From positions 1,984,001-2,048,000 of the forward strand of contig CAWAIS010000001.1 of NCBI GenBank assembly GCA_963782255.1: a stretch of 64,000 nt of DNA, written 5' to 3'. Of this stretch, positions 46,496 to 55,789 are shown piece after piece. This DNA comes from Roseiarcus sp963782255 (lineage in GTDB: Bacteria > Pseudomonadota > Alphaproteobacteria > Rhizobiales > Beijerinckiaceae). The notes under the pieces were generated by a model. The model made no database searches. It saw only the letters and a list, made by a program, of their open reading frames with translations, and was not told where the DNA came from. The number at the start of each line of letters is the position of its first letter. Positions within the stretch are counted from its first letter, which is position 1. Position numbers and translations under genes: made by a program.

Positions 46496-47022
46496 TCAGC
46501 AGAGCCGTTCGAGCAGGGCAAGCGCGGTTCGCCAGTTGCGCATCGTCGACACTGTCCCGAGCGCCTTGTCGAGGCGGGCGTTGGTGAGGTTGCTCCTGGA
46601 GACCCCATTGGGCAGACGGAGATAGACGTCGGCGCCCGAGACCGCGAATTCGTCCGGCAGCAGGCTCGCGCGATCGAGCCGGGCGATCGCCGCCAGCGTC
46701 GGGCGCGCGGCGAGGGCGGCGACATGAAGCTCTTCGGCCCGCGCGCCCCCGGCAACGAAAGGATTGCCCGCGACCATCGCCCGCCATTCGTCCGCGCGGC
46801 GCAGGATGATGGCCGGGCGGAAGCCGAGCCGCTGTTCGATCGAAGCGCCCGCGACGCTTGTGACCGCCTCGGCGCGCTCCGATTCGAAGATGACGTTGCC
46901 GCTCTGGATGTAGCTCGCGACATTTTCGCCCCCGGCCGCGCGGAACGCGGCCTCGAGCTCGGTCTTTTGCATGAGGCGCGAACCGCCGACGTTCACGCCC
47001 CTCAGAGCGCGAGATGCCGCAC
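46496..47022 (-). pseudogene. DUF1697 family protein, frameshifted at codon 7
   Basis: The protein body reads NVGGSRLMQKTELEAAFRAA through YIQSGNVIFESERAE to NGVSRSNLTNARLDKALGTV, matching DUF1697 (about 170-180 residues, function unknown). Family members start with a Leu-Leu-Arg-Gly-Ile/Val-Asn-Val-Gly-Gly run. Here GTG 47022 gives MRHLAL then a stop, and one missing base at about 47003-47005 would restore MRHLALLRGVNVGG. GTG 47022 lies 4 bp after the mazG stop, as expected of the true start. If the indel is real, translation could only begin at GTG 46996, losing the first strand. Confidence 0.75.
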
Positions 47023-47026
47023 GGGC

Positions 47027-47860
47027 CTACCGTCCGCGCGCTTCGGCGTCCTTGGCCTCGGTCCAGAGGGCCTCCATCTCGTCGAGGTCGGCCGCTTCCG
47101 GCTTTCGGCCGCTTTCGCCGAGGCGGCGCTCGATATGGGCGAAGCGCCGTTCGAACTTGATGTTCGCGCCGCGCAGCGCCGCTTCGGGATCGACCTCGAG
47201 GTGGCGCGCAAGGTTGACCGCCGCAAACAGAAGGTCGCCGACTTCGCCCGACAACGCCTCGGGCGAACCGTCCTTAATCTCCGCTTCGACCTCGGCGATC
47301 TCCTCGCGCAGTTTTTCCACGACCGCGCGGACATCGTTCCAGTCGAAGCCGACCTTTCCCGCCTTCTCCTGAAGTTTCAGGGCGCGGGAGAGCGCGGGCA
47401 GGGCGACCGGAACGCCTCCGAGCGCGCCGGAAGGCGGTTCCGCCGGCAGGCCCGCTTTCGCCCGGCCTTCCGCCCGCAGCCGCTTCTCGTCGGCCTTGAT
47501 GCGGCCCCAGAGCGCCTTGACCGCGCTCGCATCCATTTCGCGGCCGTCAGAGAAGACGTGCGGATGGCGGCGGATGAGTTTCGACGTAATCGCTTCGACC
47601 ACCCCGCCAAAATCGAACAGGCCCGCCTCTTCGGCCATGCGCGCATGAAAGACGACCTGGAGCAGGAGGTCGCCGAGCTCCTCGCGCAGGTCCTCGAAAT
47701 CGCCGCGCTCGATCGCGTCCCCGACCTCGTAGGCCTCTTCGATCGTGAAGGGCGCAATCGATGCGAACGTCTGCTCGACGTCCCACGGGCAGCCGGCGAC
47801 AGGGTCGCGCAGCGCCGCCATGATTTCGATGAGCCGGCGAATGTCGCGCGAAGGCTGCAT
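47027..47860 (-). CDS. mazG: Nucleoside triphosphate pyrophosphohydrolase MazG
   Basis: 277-residue all-alpha NTP pyrophosphatase that clears aberrant nucleotides and can lower ppGpp levels in E. coli. The N-terminal MazG domain shows GCPWDVEQTFASIAPFTIEE, the metal-binding EExxE-type EELGDLLLQVVFHARMAEEA, and RRHPHVFSD. The second domain repeats the pattern (REEIAEVEAEIKDGSPEALSG, then EVGDLLFAAVNLARHLEVDP). It lies upstream of the DUF1697 gene with 4 bp between, suggesting one transcript. Confidence 0.94.
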   Translation of the reverse strand: MQPSRDIRRLIEIMAALRDPVAGCPWDVEQTFASIAPFTIEEAYEVGDAIERGDFEDLREELGDLLLQVVFHARMAEEAGLFDFGGVVEAITSKLIRRHPHVFSDGREMDASAVKALWGRIKADEKRLRAEGRAKAGLPAEPPSGALGGVPVALPALSRALKLQEKAGKVGFDWNDVRAVVEKLREEIAEVEAEIKDGSPEALSGEVGDLLFAAVNLARHLEVDPEAALRGANIKFERRFAHIERRLGESGRKPEAADLDEMEALWTEAKDAEARGR

Positions 47861-47982
47861 AGGGGAGGGACTTCACCGGTTGGAGGGCGGGAACGAGCTT
47901 GCCATCAAGCGCGCCAAAAGCGCAAAGAACGCGGCGGCGCGCCGCGCTTCCCATGTCCGAACGGAGTCTTGTCTTTATAAGG

Positions 47983-48645
47983 TCAGATCGTAAGCGAGAT
48001 CGCTTCGCGCCCCTTGGGCGTGTCGACGACGCGCATGTTGACCTGCTGGCCCTCGGCGAGATGGGTGATCCCGGCCGGACCCAGGATCGAGATGTGGACG
48101 AAGACGTCCTTGCCGCCGTCCTCGCTCGCCACAAAGCCGAAGCCCTTGGTCTCGTCGAACCACTTGACCTTGCCGGTGACCGGCACAGCGGTCGACGGAT
48201 CCGGCGCGACCCGGCGCGGCCGGGGAGCGTCGCCGAACGATCGCTGCGGGCGCTCGACGACGCCCGTGGCGTCAACCTCGAGGACGCGCGTGACCTGGGC
48301 GCCCTTCGCGCCGGCGCCGACCAGGACCTTGAGCTTCGCGCCCGCCGGAACGGTCTCATGGCCGGCCCCGTGCAGCGCGTTGGCGTGCAGGAAGGCGTCG
48401 CCCTGGCCGCCCGCGAGCTCGACGAAGCCGTATCCCTTGTCGGCCTTGAACCACTTCACGACCGCATCGACCGCCGCGGCGCTCGAGGCCGGCGACGCCG
48501 GGCCGCCCATCGGCGGACCGCCAAAACCGCCTTCCGGAGCGCCGCCGTAGGTGCGCGCCTGACGGGGCTTCGAGTCGTAAGTCATCGGCCCATCGTCGTC
48601 GAAGCCGCGCTTGCGAGGCGCCCGAAAATCCTTACCTTTGCTCAT
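47983..48645 (-). CDS. Cold-shock protein with two cold-shock domains
   Basis: 220 residues. A Gly/Pro-rich basic N-terminal stretch (1-60) is followed by a first cold-shock domain (about 60-125, VVKWFKADKGYGFVELA) and a second (about 150-220, GKVKWFDETKGFGFVASEDG with VFVHISIL). Both keep the RNP1-type aromatic motif. Two-domain CSPs of about 200 residues are common in alphaproteobacteria and act as nucleic-acid chaperones. The gene stands alone on the minus strand, with a 490-bp gap upstream. Confidence 0.93.
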   Translation of the reverse strand: MSKGKDFRAPRKRGFDDDGPMTYDSKPRQARTYGGAPEGGFGGPPMGGPASPASSAAAVDAVVKWFKADKGYGFVELAGGQGDAFLHANALHGAGHETVPAGAKLKVLVGAGAKGAQVTRVLEVDATGVVERPQRSFGDAPRPRRVAPDPSTAVPVTGKVKWFDETKGFGFVASEDGGKDVFVHISILGPAGITHLAEGQQVNMRVVDTPKGREAISLTI

Positions 48646-49136
48646 GTTCGTCTATACTCTCCAACCAAAACCCGTATCCTTGCCGCTCGGCGGCGCCTCT
48701 TAACGATCGCTGCGCAGACGCAGCGAATCGCATCGAGCTTCAACCGCAGGGCGCCGTCGCCGGTTCACTGCGGAATCGATCATATTCGCAATCCAAGGGG
48801 GAAAGCCTTCAGCAAGTCGGGCGTTATGGCAAAGCCTCACGTACCGCGGACATCGGCGATAGCGCATTCGTCGTCCGCTCGAACCTCAATTTAAGCGCCG
48901 AATTCGTCAATTGCTCTCCTCCGTTCGCGCGAAGCAAACGGAGCCCGACGCCCCATCAATATCGCATTTCCGCCGCACTTTCCAGATGGGTCAGCCGGCG
49001 AATAAGAAGTATTTTCCGTACGTAAGCTTCGTCAACGTCACGCCAAGCTTGCTTGTCCAGTCCCAAGCGGACCCGCAAACTCGACTGTCACATTCAGTTT
49101 ACCGGCCATCTCATTGAGAAAATTTGGCGAGACTTC
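48646..49136. other. Intergenic stretch upstream of the cold-shock gene
   Basis: No supported gene. The part near 48646-48700 must carry the promoter and 5' UTR of the cold-shock gene on the minus strand; cold-shock leaders are often long and structured, but I find no strong fold. A short ORF at 48911-49117 on the plus strand has no similarity and is probably spurious. Confidence 0.4.
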
Positions 49137-49415
49137 TCACCGCGGCTCTGTCCGGTCGCCCCAGGGGCCGAGAACGACGAAGTGGCTGTTGCCGGGGCCC
49201 TGAATCGACCCCGTGGTCGCATAGTCGATCGCGTTGGAGGGGGGACGCTGGGCCGCGGCGTCGGGAGCCGCCGATCCGGCGAAGGCGACGTATTGCTCGG
49301 CATAATGTTCCACGGCCGCGCCGAAGGCGGTTGCGCCGGCGCAAGCGATCGCGGCGGCGGCGGTTGCGGCCCGAAGGATCCGGCCGTCGCCTGAATCGTC
49401 GAAAAACCAAGCCAT
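49137..49415 (-). CDS. Hypothetical small exported or membrane protein
   Basis: 92 residues. A hydrophobic stretch at about 15-35 (ILRAATAAAAIACAGATAFG) follows a short charged N-terminus, so it is either a signal anchor or a signal peptide. The remainder is polar, ending in NSHFVVLGPWGDRTEPR. No family is recognised. It lies 73 bp after parE on the same strand. Composition supports coding, but evidence is modest. Confidence 0.5.
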   Translation of the reverse strand: MAWFFDDSGDGRILRAATAAAAIACAGATAFGAAVEHYAEQYVAFAGSAAPDAAAQRPPSNAIDYATTGSIQGPGNSHFVVLGPWGDRTEPR

Positions 49416-49488
49416 CGCCGCCCAAATCGTCCCTTGAAGCCTGGGGGAGAGGTTGGACGCTCAGGGTGAACAAAGCGTTTCGCGGCGA

Positions 49489-51516
49489 TCACACGTCCAC
49501 GAGTTCGATCGCCTTGGGCGCGCGCTCCTGGATGAAGGCGAAACGCGCCTCCGGCTTCGAACCCATCAGGCGCTCGACCGTATCGGCGGTCGCAAGGATG
49601 TCCTGGGTAGCAATGGCGACCCTGAGCAGCGTGCGCTTGGCCGGGTCCATCGTCGTGTCACGGAGGTCGCGCATCGGCATCTCGCCCAGACCCTTGAAGC
49701 GGCTGACTTCGATCGCGCCCTTGCCCGTGAAGCCGGACTTGATGAGCTCATCCTTGTGCGCGTCGTCTCGGGCGTAAAGCGATTTCGCGCCCTGGGTCAG
49801 CCGGTAGAGCGGCGGGACGGCGAGATAAAGGTGACCCTCTTCGATGAGTTTCGGCGTTTGCCGATAGAAGAACGTGATCATGAGCGAGGCGATGTGCGCG
49901 CCGTCGACGTCCGCGTCGGTCATGATGATGATCTTGTCGTAGCGCAGCTCTCCCGAGCGATAGTGAGAGCCGGACCCTGCGCCCAGCGCCTGAAGAAGGT
50001 CGCCGAGCTGCTGGTTTTGCGCAAGCTTGTCCTTCGCGGCCGAGGCGACATTGAGAATCTTGCCCCGAAGCGGCAGAACCGCCTGCGAGGCGCGATCGCG
50101 CGCCTGCTTGGCGGAGCCTCCCGCCGAATCGCCCTCAACGATAAAGAGTTCAGAGCCTTGTGCGGAAGAGTTGGTGCAGTCCGCGAGCTTGCCGGGCAGC
50201 CGCAGCTTGCGCACGGCGCTCTTTCGCGCGACGTCCTTCTCCAGTCGCCGGCGCACGCGCTCCTCGGCCCGCTCGACGGACCAGTCGAGCAGTCTTCCCG
50301 CCTGGCTCGGCGCCGCAGCGAGCCAGTGGTCGAACGCGTCGCGCAAGGCGACGTCGACGATCCGCGCGGCCTCCGCCGTTTGCAGGCGGCCCTTGTTCTG
50401 TCCCTGGAACTCCGGCTCGCGGATGAAGACGGAAATGAGCGCGGCGCAGCCGTTCATGACGTCGTCGGTCGTCAGCACGCTCGCGCGCTTCGCCTGTCCA
50501 ATGCGCTCGGCGTGATCTTTGAGGCCCCTGAGCAGCGCCGTGCGCAGCCCCGCTTCATGGGTTCCCCCGTCCGCGGTCGGGATCGTGTTGCAGTAGGAAT
50601 GGACAAAGCCGTCGGCGCCGGCGAGCCAGGCGATCGCCCATTCCACCGTTCCGTGCTTGCCCGGCCGCTCCACCCGGCCGGTGAACACCTGGTCGGCGAC
50701 GAGCGCCTCGCCCTCGATGTCGGCGGCGAGATAATCCTTGAGGCCGCCGGGAAAATGAAAGACCGCTTCCGGCGGGACCTTGGCCGCGTCCGGGATGAGC
50801 GCCGGCGCGCAGCGCCAGCGGATCTCGACCCCGCCGAACAGGTAGGCCTTGGAGCGCGCCATTTTGAACACGCGCGCCGGGTCGAAGCGGGCGTTCGCGC
50901 CGAAAATCTGCGGATCGGGCAGGAAACGGACCTTCGTGCCGCGGCGGTTCGGCGCCTTGCCCACGGTCGTGAGCGCGGACGTCGGCCGGCCGCGCGCGAA
51001 GGTCTGGCGGTAAAGCGTCTGGCCGCGGGCGACCTCGACCTCGAGCTTTTCCGAGAGCGCGTTGACCACCGATACGCCGACGCCGTGCAGGCCGCCCGAA
51101 GTCTCGTAGGCGCCGCTGTCGAACTTGCCGCCGGCGTGCAGCATCGTCATGATGACTTCGAGCGCGGATTTCTTGGGAAACTTCGGGTGCGGGTCGACCG
51201 GCATGCCGCGGCCGTTGTCAAGCACGCTGATATAGCCAGTCTCCTCGAGCATGACCTCGATGAAGGTCGCATGACCCGCGACCGCCTCGTCCATCGCATT
51301 GTCGATCACCTCGGCGAAGAGGTGGTGCAGGGCGTTCGCGTCCGTACCGCCGATATACATCCCAGGGCGGCGGCGCACCGGCTCGAGCCCCTCCAGGACC
51401 TCGATCGAGGCGGCGGTGTAGCCGGCCTCTCCCGGCGTTCCTTCGCGCTGCGGCTTGCCCTTGAGGGGCGTGGGCTTGCCGCGCGGGGAGGGCGAGGCGC
51501 CGAAGAGATCGTTCAT
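49489..51516 (-). CDS. parE: DNA topoisomerase IV subunit B
   Basis: 675-residue ATPase subunit of topoisomerase IV, which decatenates daughter chromosomes. The GHKL ATPase domain shows EVIDNAMDEAVAG, LDNGRGMPVDPHPKF and TSGGLHGVGVSVVNALS. The TOPRIM domain holds ELFIVEGDSAGGSAKQARDR and MTDADVDGAHIASLMITFF. The last residues carry the GSKPEARFAFIQERA tail. The first ~30 residues are a Pro/Gly/Lys-rich arm. ParE rather than GyrB is favoured by the RRRPGMYIGGTDANALHHL motif and length. No parC is adjacent. Confidence 0.93.
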   Translation of the reverse strand: MNDLFGASPSPRGKPTPLKGKPQREGTPGEAGYTAASIEVLEGLEPVRRRPGMYIGGTDANALHHLFAEVIDNAMDEAVAGHATFIEVMLEETGYISVLDNGRGMPVDPHPKFPKKSALEVIMTMLHAGGKFDSGAYETSGGLHGVGVSVVNALSEKLEVEVARGQTLYRQTFARGRPTSALTTVGKAPNRRGTKVRFLPDPQIFGANARFDPARVFKMARSKAYLFGGVEIRWRCAPALIPDAAKVPPEAVFHFPGGLKDYLAADIEGEALVADQVFTGRVERPGKHGTVEWAIAWLAGADGFVHSYCNTIPTADGGTHEAGLRTALLRGLKDHAERIGQAKRASVLTTDDVMNGCAALISVFIREPEFQGQNKGRLQTAEAARIVDVALRDAFDHWLAAAPSQAGRLLDWSVERAEERVRRRLEKDVARKSAVRKLRLPGKLADCTNSSAQGSELFIVEGDSAGGSAKQARDRASQAVLPLRGKILNVASAAKDKLAQNQQLGDLLQALGAGSGSHYRSGELRYDKIIIMTDADVDGAHIASLMITFFYRQTPKLIEEGHLYLAVPPLYRLTQGAKSLYARDDAHKDELIKSGFTGKGAIEVSRFKGLGEMPMRDLRDTTMDPAKRTLLRVAIATQDILATADTVERLMGSKPEARFAFIQERAPKAIELVDV

Positions 51517-51767
51517 GGGGCGGCTTCGTAGTCCGTCGAATTGTTCAGCGTCAAACTAGCACGGACGAGGAGAGAACGGAAAGAGAACGAAGCGAGTCGT
51601 CCCCCGGCTCGCAAACGCGGCGAGCGGGGAAGCCGTCGGAGGGAAGCTGTCGAAGGATAGCGCCTGAGCGTCTGGGCTGCACCCTGACCGCAAAGCCGCG
51701 GTCAGGATTTGGTTCAACGACGCGACGGTCGCAGATCCGGCCGACATCGGGACGCAGCGTTCCGCTG

Positions 51768-52463
51768 TCAAGGCGTGATGTCGTGGCCGAGGTAGCAGTG
51801 TGGGTGGCCGACGTCGTGGGGCAATTCGCCGGCGTTCAGGTACACGATGTTGTCCGCGCTCGGCGTGCCGTCGAGACCCGCCGCGTGGCGCATCCGGTAG
51901 GCGATGGCGTGGTCTGCGCAGGCCGTATCGCCGCTGACCCCGAGCCCGCCGATCACTTGTCCGTTCAGATAGAGCGCGACCCCGCCGCCAAACGTGATGA
52001 TGCCTCCGGGAACCTGACCCACCCCCGTTCCCTGCGCGTTGAAGGCCGGGTTGAAGGGGTTGGAATTGTTCAGGCCATAGAGGGAGCCGGCCGGGAAGGT
52101 CGTCGCAGCCTGGGTGTTGGTCGGCTGGGCGAACGAGTAGAGATTGGCCGTCGAGAGGGCGGTCTTGTTGTTGCTGAAGTCGTTCGCGGTGCTCGCCTTG
52201 GCGATGGCGATATCGCGGCTGCCGGGCCAGGCGTCGGGATCGCTGCGGATGACGGAGCAGAGAACCCCTTGGCGATCGACAATTGCAGACCACATCCGGT
52301 TCGGCGAGAACAAGCCGCCATTGTTTTCCTGCACCACCGTCGCGAGTTTGGCCTGCACGCTTTGTACAATGTATCCGGAGATGCCGCAGTTCGACTCGCC
52401 GTCGGCAAGAGCAGGACTTGCAAACAACAGCCCTGCTGCTGCCGCAATTAAGCACAGTCTCAT
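51768..52463 (-). CDS. Secreted GlcG/HbpS-family (DUF336) protein
   Basis: 231 residues with a Sec signal peptide (MRLCLIAAAAGLLFASPALA, cleavage after about residue 20). The mature part fits the GlcG/HbpS fold: WSAIVDRQGVLCSVIRSDPD, SRDIAIAKASTANDF and the glycine-rich GGIITFGGGVALYLNGQVIG. Some members bind haem; the function here is unknown. A His-containing C-terminus (PHDVGHPHCYLGHDITP) may bind metal or haem. It stands alone, about 250 bp from parE, with AT-richer upstream DNA. Confidence 0.8.
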   Translation of the reverse strand: MRLCLIAAAAGLLFASPALADGESNCGISGYIVQSVQAKLATVVQENNGGLFSPNRMWSAIVDRQGVLCSVIRSDPDAWPGSRDIAIAKASTANDFSNNKTALSTANLYSFAQPTNTQAATTFPAGSLYGLNNSNPFNPAFNAQGTGVGQVPGGIITFGGGVALYLNGQVIGGLGVSGDTACADHAIAYRMRHAAGLDGTPSADNIVYLNAGELPHDVGHPHCYLGHDITP

Positions 52464-52735
52464 TGTAATTTCCTCCTGATATGTGTTTTACGCCAGCGCC
52501 GAGCTACAATTACAACCGTCGGCGCGCAGTTGGCGCATCTATCTTGGCGCCAGATTGCCGTAAAGTGAAGGGGGATTCGACGGCTTTGAGCCAAAATTGC
52601 GGTGGAGGAACGGCCTTCCGGTGGCCCGAACCTAAAGGTTCGCCGCGGAGGATAAGCCGGCGCGCGGATGAAATCTGGAGCCGGAAGAGGCCGGCCGGCA
52701 AGCGCTGCGGCGAAACGCCCCGAATTCGCTTCGTG

Positions 52736-53530
52736 CTATATCCCGGTCAGGAGCGTCCGGGTCGCGGCCGCCACGTCCTTGTGGCGCATCAGCGCCTCCC
52801 CGACCAGGAACGTCGCGATGCCCGCCTCGGCGAGGCGTTTGCAGTCCGCGTGCTCCGAAATGCCGCTCTCCGCGACCACGATCTTGCCCGCAGGAATATG
52901 CGGCTTGAGTCGCTCGCAAACGCCAAGCGACGTAGCGAAGGTGTGCAAGTCGCGGTTGTTGACGCCGATGAGGCGTCCTTCGAGCGCGAGCGCCCGGCTC
53001 AACTCGGCCTCGTTATGGGTCTCGATCAGGACGTCGAGGCCGAGGTCGTGCGCGGCCTTGTTGAGGGCCTTCGCGGTCTCGTCGTCGACGGCGGCCATGA
53101 TGATGAGGATGCAGTCGGCGCCCCAGGCGCGCGCCTCCAGCACCTGATAGGGGTCGAACATGAAATCTTTGCGCAGGATCGGCAGGGTGGTGGCTTTGCG
53201 CGCCTTCATCAAGTGTTCCGGCGCGCCCTGAAACGAAGGCCCGTCGGTGAGGACCGAGATGCAGGCGGCGCCGCCCGCCTGGTACGCCTTCGCGAGTCCG
53301 GCCGGTTCGAAATCGTCGCGGATGACCCCTTTCGAAGGGCTGGCCTTCTTGATTTCGGCGATGAGCGCGAAGCGGCCCTCCTCGGTCGCGCGCTCGAGGG
53401 CTTTGATGAAGCCGCGCGGCGGGGACTGGCCGCCGATCTCCCGCTCGAGCGTCGCGCGCGGAACCCTGACCTTGGCGTCGGCGATCTCGCGCCGCTTGTA
53501 GCTCTCGATCTTCTTCAGGACGTCGGACAT
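52736..53530 (-). CDS. trpC: Indole-3-glycerol phosphate synthase
   Basis: 264-residue TIM-barrel enzyme of tryptophan synthesis, converting CdRP to indole-3-glycerol phosphate. Catalytic-lysine strands are visible: ALIAEIKKASPSKGVI (about 55-70), ILRKDFMFDPYQVLEARAWG, VLIETHNEAE, IGVNNRDLHTF and IVVAESGI. It is the standalone form, not fused to TrpF. It lies 16 bp after trpD in the order trpG-trpD-trpC, usual for alphaproteobacteria. Confidence 0.96.
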   Translation of the reverse strand: MSDVLKKIESYKRREIADAKVRVPRATLEREIGGQSPPRGFIKALERATEEGRFALIAEIKKASPSKGVIRDDFEPAGLAKAYQAGGAACISVLTDGPSFQGAPEHLMKARKATTLPILRKDFMFDPYQVLEARAWGADCILIIMAAVDDETAKALNKAAHDLGLDVLIETHNEAELSRALALEGRLIGVNNRDLHTFATSLGVCERLKPHIPAGKIVVAESGISEHADCKRLAEAGIATFLVGEALMRHKDVAAATRTLLTGI

Positions 53531-53546
53531 CGGGCGGCCTCGATCC

Positions 53547-54560
53547 TCAAGCGTTGGACACGGCGATCAATCGGTCAAGGATCCGCCGCGCCGCGCCGGA
53601 CCGAATCGCGGCGTCCGCCTCGGCGGCGCCGTCCTTGAGCGACGCCGCCTTGCCCGCAACGACGAGCGCCGCGCCGGCGTTGATGAGCGCGATGTCGCGA
53701 TAGGCGCCGGGCTCGCCGTCGAGCGCCTTGAGCAGCGCCGCGGCGTTCTCCGCCGGCTCTCCCCCCTTGAGCGCGGACGGCTCGGCCCGCTTGAGACCTG
53801 CCTCCTCGGGCGTCACCTCGAACGCGTGAATAACGCCGTTCTTCAGTTCGACCACCTTGGTCGGCCCGGTCGTGGTGATCTCGTCGAGCCCATCCGACCC
53901 GTGCGTGATCCAGACGCGCTCGGAGCCCAGCGTACGAAGCACTTCCGCCATGGGCTCGAGCCAGGCGGACGAGAAAACCCCGATCAGCTGACGCTTGACG
54001 CCCGCCGGGTTGGACAGCGGCCCCAGGAGATTAAAGATCGTCCGGGTGCCGAGTTCGACGCGCGTCGCGCCGACGTTGCGCATCGCCGCATGATGGGTCG
54101 GCGCCATCATGAAGCCGATTCCGGCCTCGCGGATGCAATGTTCGACGCCCTCCGGAGGCAGCCCGACCCTGACGCCGAGCGCCGTCAGCGTGTCGGCGGC
54201 GCCCGAACGCGACGAGGCCGCGCGATTGCCGTGCTTGGCGACCGGGACGCCGCAGGCCGCGGTGATGATCGAGGCGAGCGTCGACACGTTGTACGAGCCA
54301 GAACCGTCGCCGCCGGTGCCGACGATGTCGACGGCGTCGGCGGGCGCCTTCACCCGCAGCATTTTCGCGCGCATGGCTTCGACCGCGCCGGTAATCTCCT
54401 CGACGCTTTCGCCCCGCACCCGGAGCGCCATCAGAAAGCCGCCCATTTGCGACGGCGTCACTTCTCCAGACAGCATCGCATCGAAAGCCGTGATCGCCTC
54501 GGCGCGGGTCAGCGAGGCGTTCGCGGCGACCTTGGCGACCAGGGGCTTGAACGATTCCAT
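53547..54560 (-). CDS. trpD: Anthranilate phosphoribosyltransferase
   Basis: 337 residues. It transfers phosphoribose from PRPP to anthranilate. The PRPP-binding loop VDIVGTGGDGSGSYNVSTLA is at about 78-97, and KHGNRAASSRSGAADTLTAL forms the anthranilate site. It starts 8 bp after the trpG stop, indicating coupled translation, and is followed by trpC. Confidence 0.96.
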   Translation of the reverse strand: MESFKPLVAKVAANASLTRAEAITAFDAMLSGEVTPSQMGGFLMALRVRGESVEEITGAVEAMRAKMLRVKAPADAVDIVGTGGDGSGSYNVSTLASIITAACGVPVAKHGNRAASSRSGAADTLTALGVRVGLPPEGVEHCIREAGIGFMMAPTHHAAMRNVGATRVELGTRTIFNLLGPLSNPAGVKRQLIGVFSSAWLEPMAEVLRTLGSERVWITHGSDGLDEITTTGPTKVVELKNGVIHAFEVTPEEAGLKRAEPSALKGGEPAENAAALLKALDGEPGAYRDIALINAGAALVVAGKAASLKDGAAEADAAIRSGAARRILDRLIAVSNA

Positions 54561-54568
54561 CCCGGGGC

Positions 54569-55174
54569 CTAAGGTCGGCTCGCCTGACTTGCCGCATGAA
54601 ACTCTGCGGACAAGTCAAGGAAATTACGCAATATTTGCCGTCCGTTCTCGCTGGCGATGCTCTCCGGGTGGAACTGCACTCCGTATGCGGGGCGCTCGCG
54701 GTGGGCGACCGCCATGATGAGCCCGTCGGCCTCGGCGCTGATCTCTAGGTCCTCTGGGGCCGTCGAGCGCTCGATCACGAGCGAGTGGTAGCGCGTCGCC
54801 GCGAACGGTCCATTGAGACCGCGGAAGAGACCCCGGGCGTTGTGGCTCACCCGCGACACCTTGCCGTGCATGGGAAGCGGCGCTCGGACCACTTCGCCGC
54901 CGAAGGCCTGGCCTATCGCCTGATGGCCGAGGCAAACGCCGAGCATGGGAACCGTTTCGCTCGCGGCGCGGACGAGGTCGAGGCAGATCCCGGCCTCATT
55001 GGGCGTGCAGGGTCCGGGCGACAGGACGATTGCGTCCGGCTTCTTGGCGAGCGTCTCCTCGACGCTGATCTCGTCATTGCGCCAAACCGACACGTCCGCG
55101 CCGAGTTCGCCGAGATAGTGGACAAGGTTGAACGTGAAGCTGTCGTAATTGTCGATCAGCGCGACGCGTTGCAT
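54569..55174 (-). CDS. trpG: Anthranilate synthase component II (glutamine amidotransferase)
   Basis: 201-residue amidotransferase that supplies ammonia to TrpE. The nucleophile is in MLGVCLGHQAIGQAFGG (Cys about 79); the other triad residues lie in VQFHPESIAS near 168-177. The C-terminus runs on to RNFLDLSAE. It is first in trpGDC; trpE is not in the window. The family also serves PabA, so it may be shared with folate synthesis. Two alternative hairpins lie in its leader. Confidence 0.94.
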   Translation of the reverse strand: MQRVALIDNYDSFTFNLVHYLGELGADVSVWRNDEISVEETLAKKPDAIVLSPGPCTPNEAGICLDLVRAASETVPMLGVCLGHQAIGQAFGGEVVRAPLPMHGKVSRVSHNARGLFRGLNGPFAATRYHSLVIERSTAPEDLEISAEADGLIMAVAHRERPAYGVQFHPESIASENGRQILRNFLDLSAEFHAASQASRP

Positions 55175-55185
55175 TCTCTTTCCCG

Positions 55186-55249
55186 GTCGGGTGGAGAGGT
55201 CTTTTCCGATGCCCGACCCCGCCCGTCAAGCCGAAGCGGGGTCATTTTT
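55186..55249 (-). promoter_or_regulatory. Mutually exclusive hairpins in the trpG leader
   Basis: On the minus strand, GACCCCGC and GCGGGGTC (55236-55243 and 55215-55222) form one 8-bp stem. GGTCGGG and CCCGACC (55212-55218 and 55186-55192) form another. They share 55215-55218, so only one can exist. The second ends just before the trpG ribosome binding site. This could be a switch controlling trpGDC, but no leader peptide with Trp codons was found. On the plus strand the first stem is followed by ATTTTT and could act as a terminator. Confidence 0.4.
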
Positions 55250-55431
55250 CCGGGGAGCGGCAGTCGAAACGGGCCGCCAATTTTCAAGAAGGAACGCAAA
55301 GGGGAGGGCGCGAACGACCCGCGCCCCCGCCGGCCTCCAGGCTAGCGGGGAGCGGAAGGAGATCGCTGAGGCTTAAGTGCGCCAGCAACGGCGACGCCGG
55401 CGGGGGCGCGGCCGAGGCGCGGCGTTTTAGG

Positions 55432-55704
55432 TCAGAGATGGGACGCGACAACGCGCCACGGGTCGAGCGCCGGCTCGTCATAGCCGAGCGCCTGCGCGCG
55501 ATCGCCGACCGTCATGCCGGCGTCTTCGAGAACGGCGACCGGGAGCGCGGCGAACCAACTCCGCTCGGCGGCGATGGTTGCGCGCTCGCGGACCGCGTTA
55601 AGAATTTCTTTACAGACTCGGACAGCTCCGAAAACGCCAAAATCCGCACGTCCCTGAGCGGATTCTGCCACATGCGCGTTCATTTTTGTAATCCTGACCG
55701 ACAA
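55432..55704 (-). CDS. Hypothetical protein, possibly DUF1127-related
   Basis: 90 residues, with no hydrophobic segment. The middle (RSWFAALPVAVLEDAGMTVG) faintly recalls the Leu-x-x-Leu-x-Asp-x-x-Leu-x-Asp-Ile-Gly pattern of small DUF1127 proteins, but I am not sure. It is divergent from the LysR-type gene with an 85-bp gap, the usual place for a LysR target. Coding bias looks right. Confidence 0.5.
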   Translation of the reverse strand: MSVRITKMNAHVAESAQGRADFGVFGAVRVCKEILNAVRERATIAAERSWFAALPVAVLEDAGMTVGDRAQALGYDEPALDPWRVVASHL

Positions 55705-55789
55705 GCCCGCCCATTCGTGCTTGTTTCTGCACGAGACATATTGCGAAATTGCTCAGGATCAAGTCATACTTTGTGCCGACAGGGATTAG

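Noticed and set aside
52481..53638. 385-codon plus-strand frame over trpC
   Set aside because: Antisense shadow of trpC; no domains.
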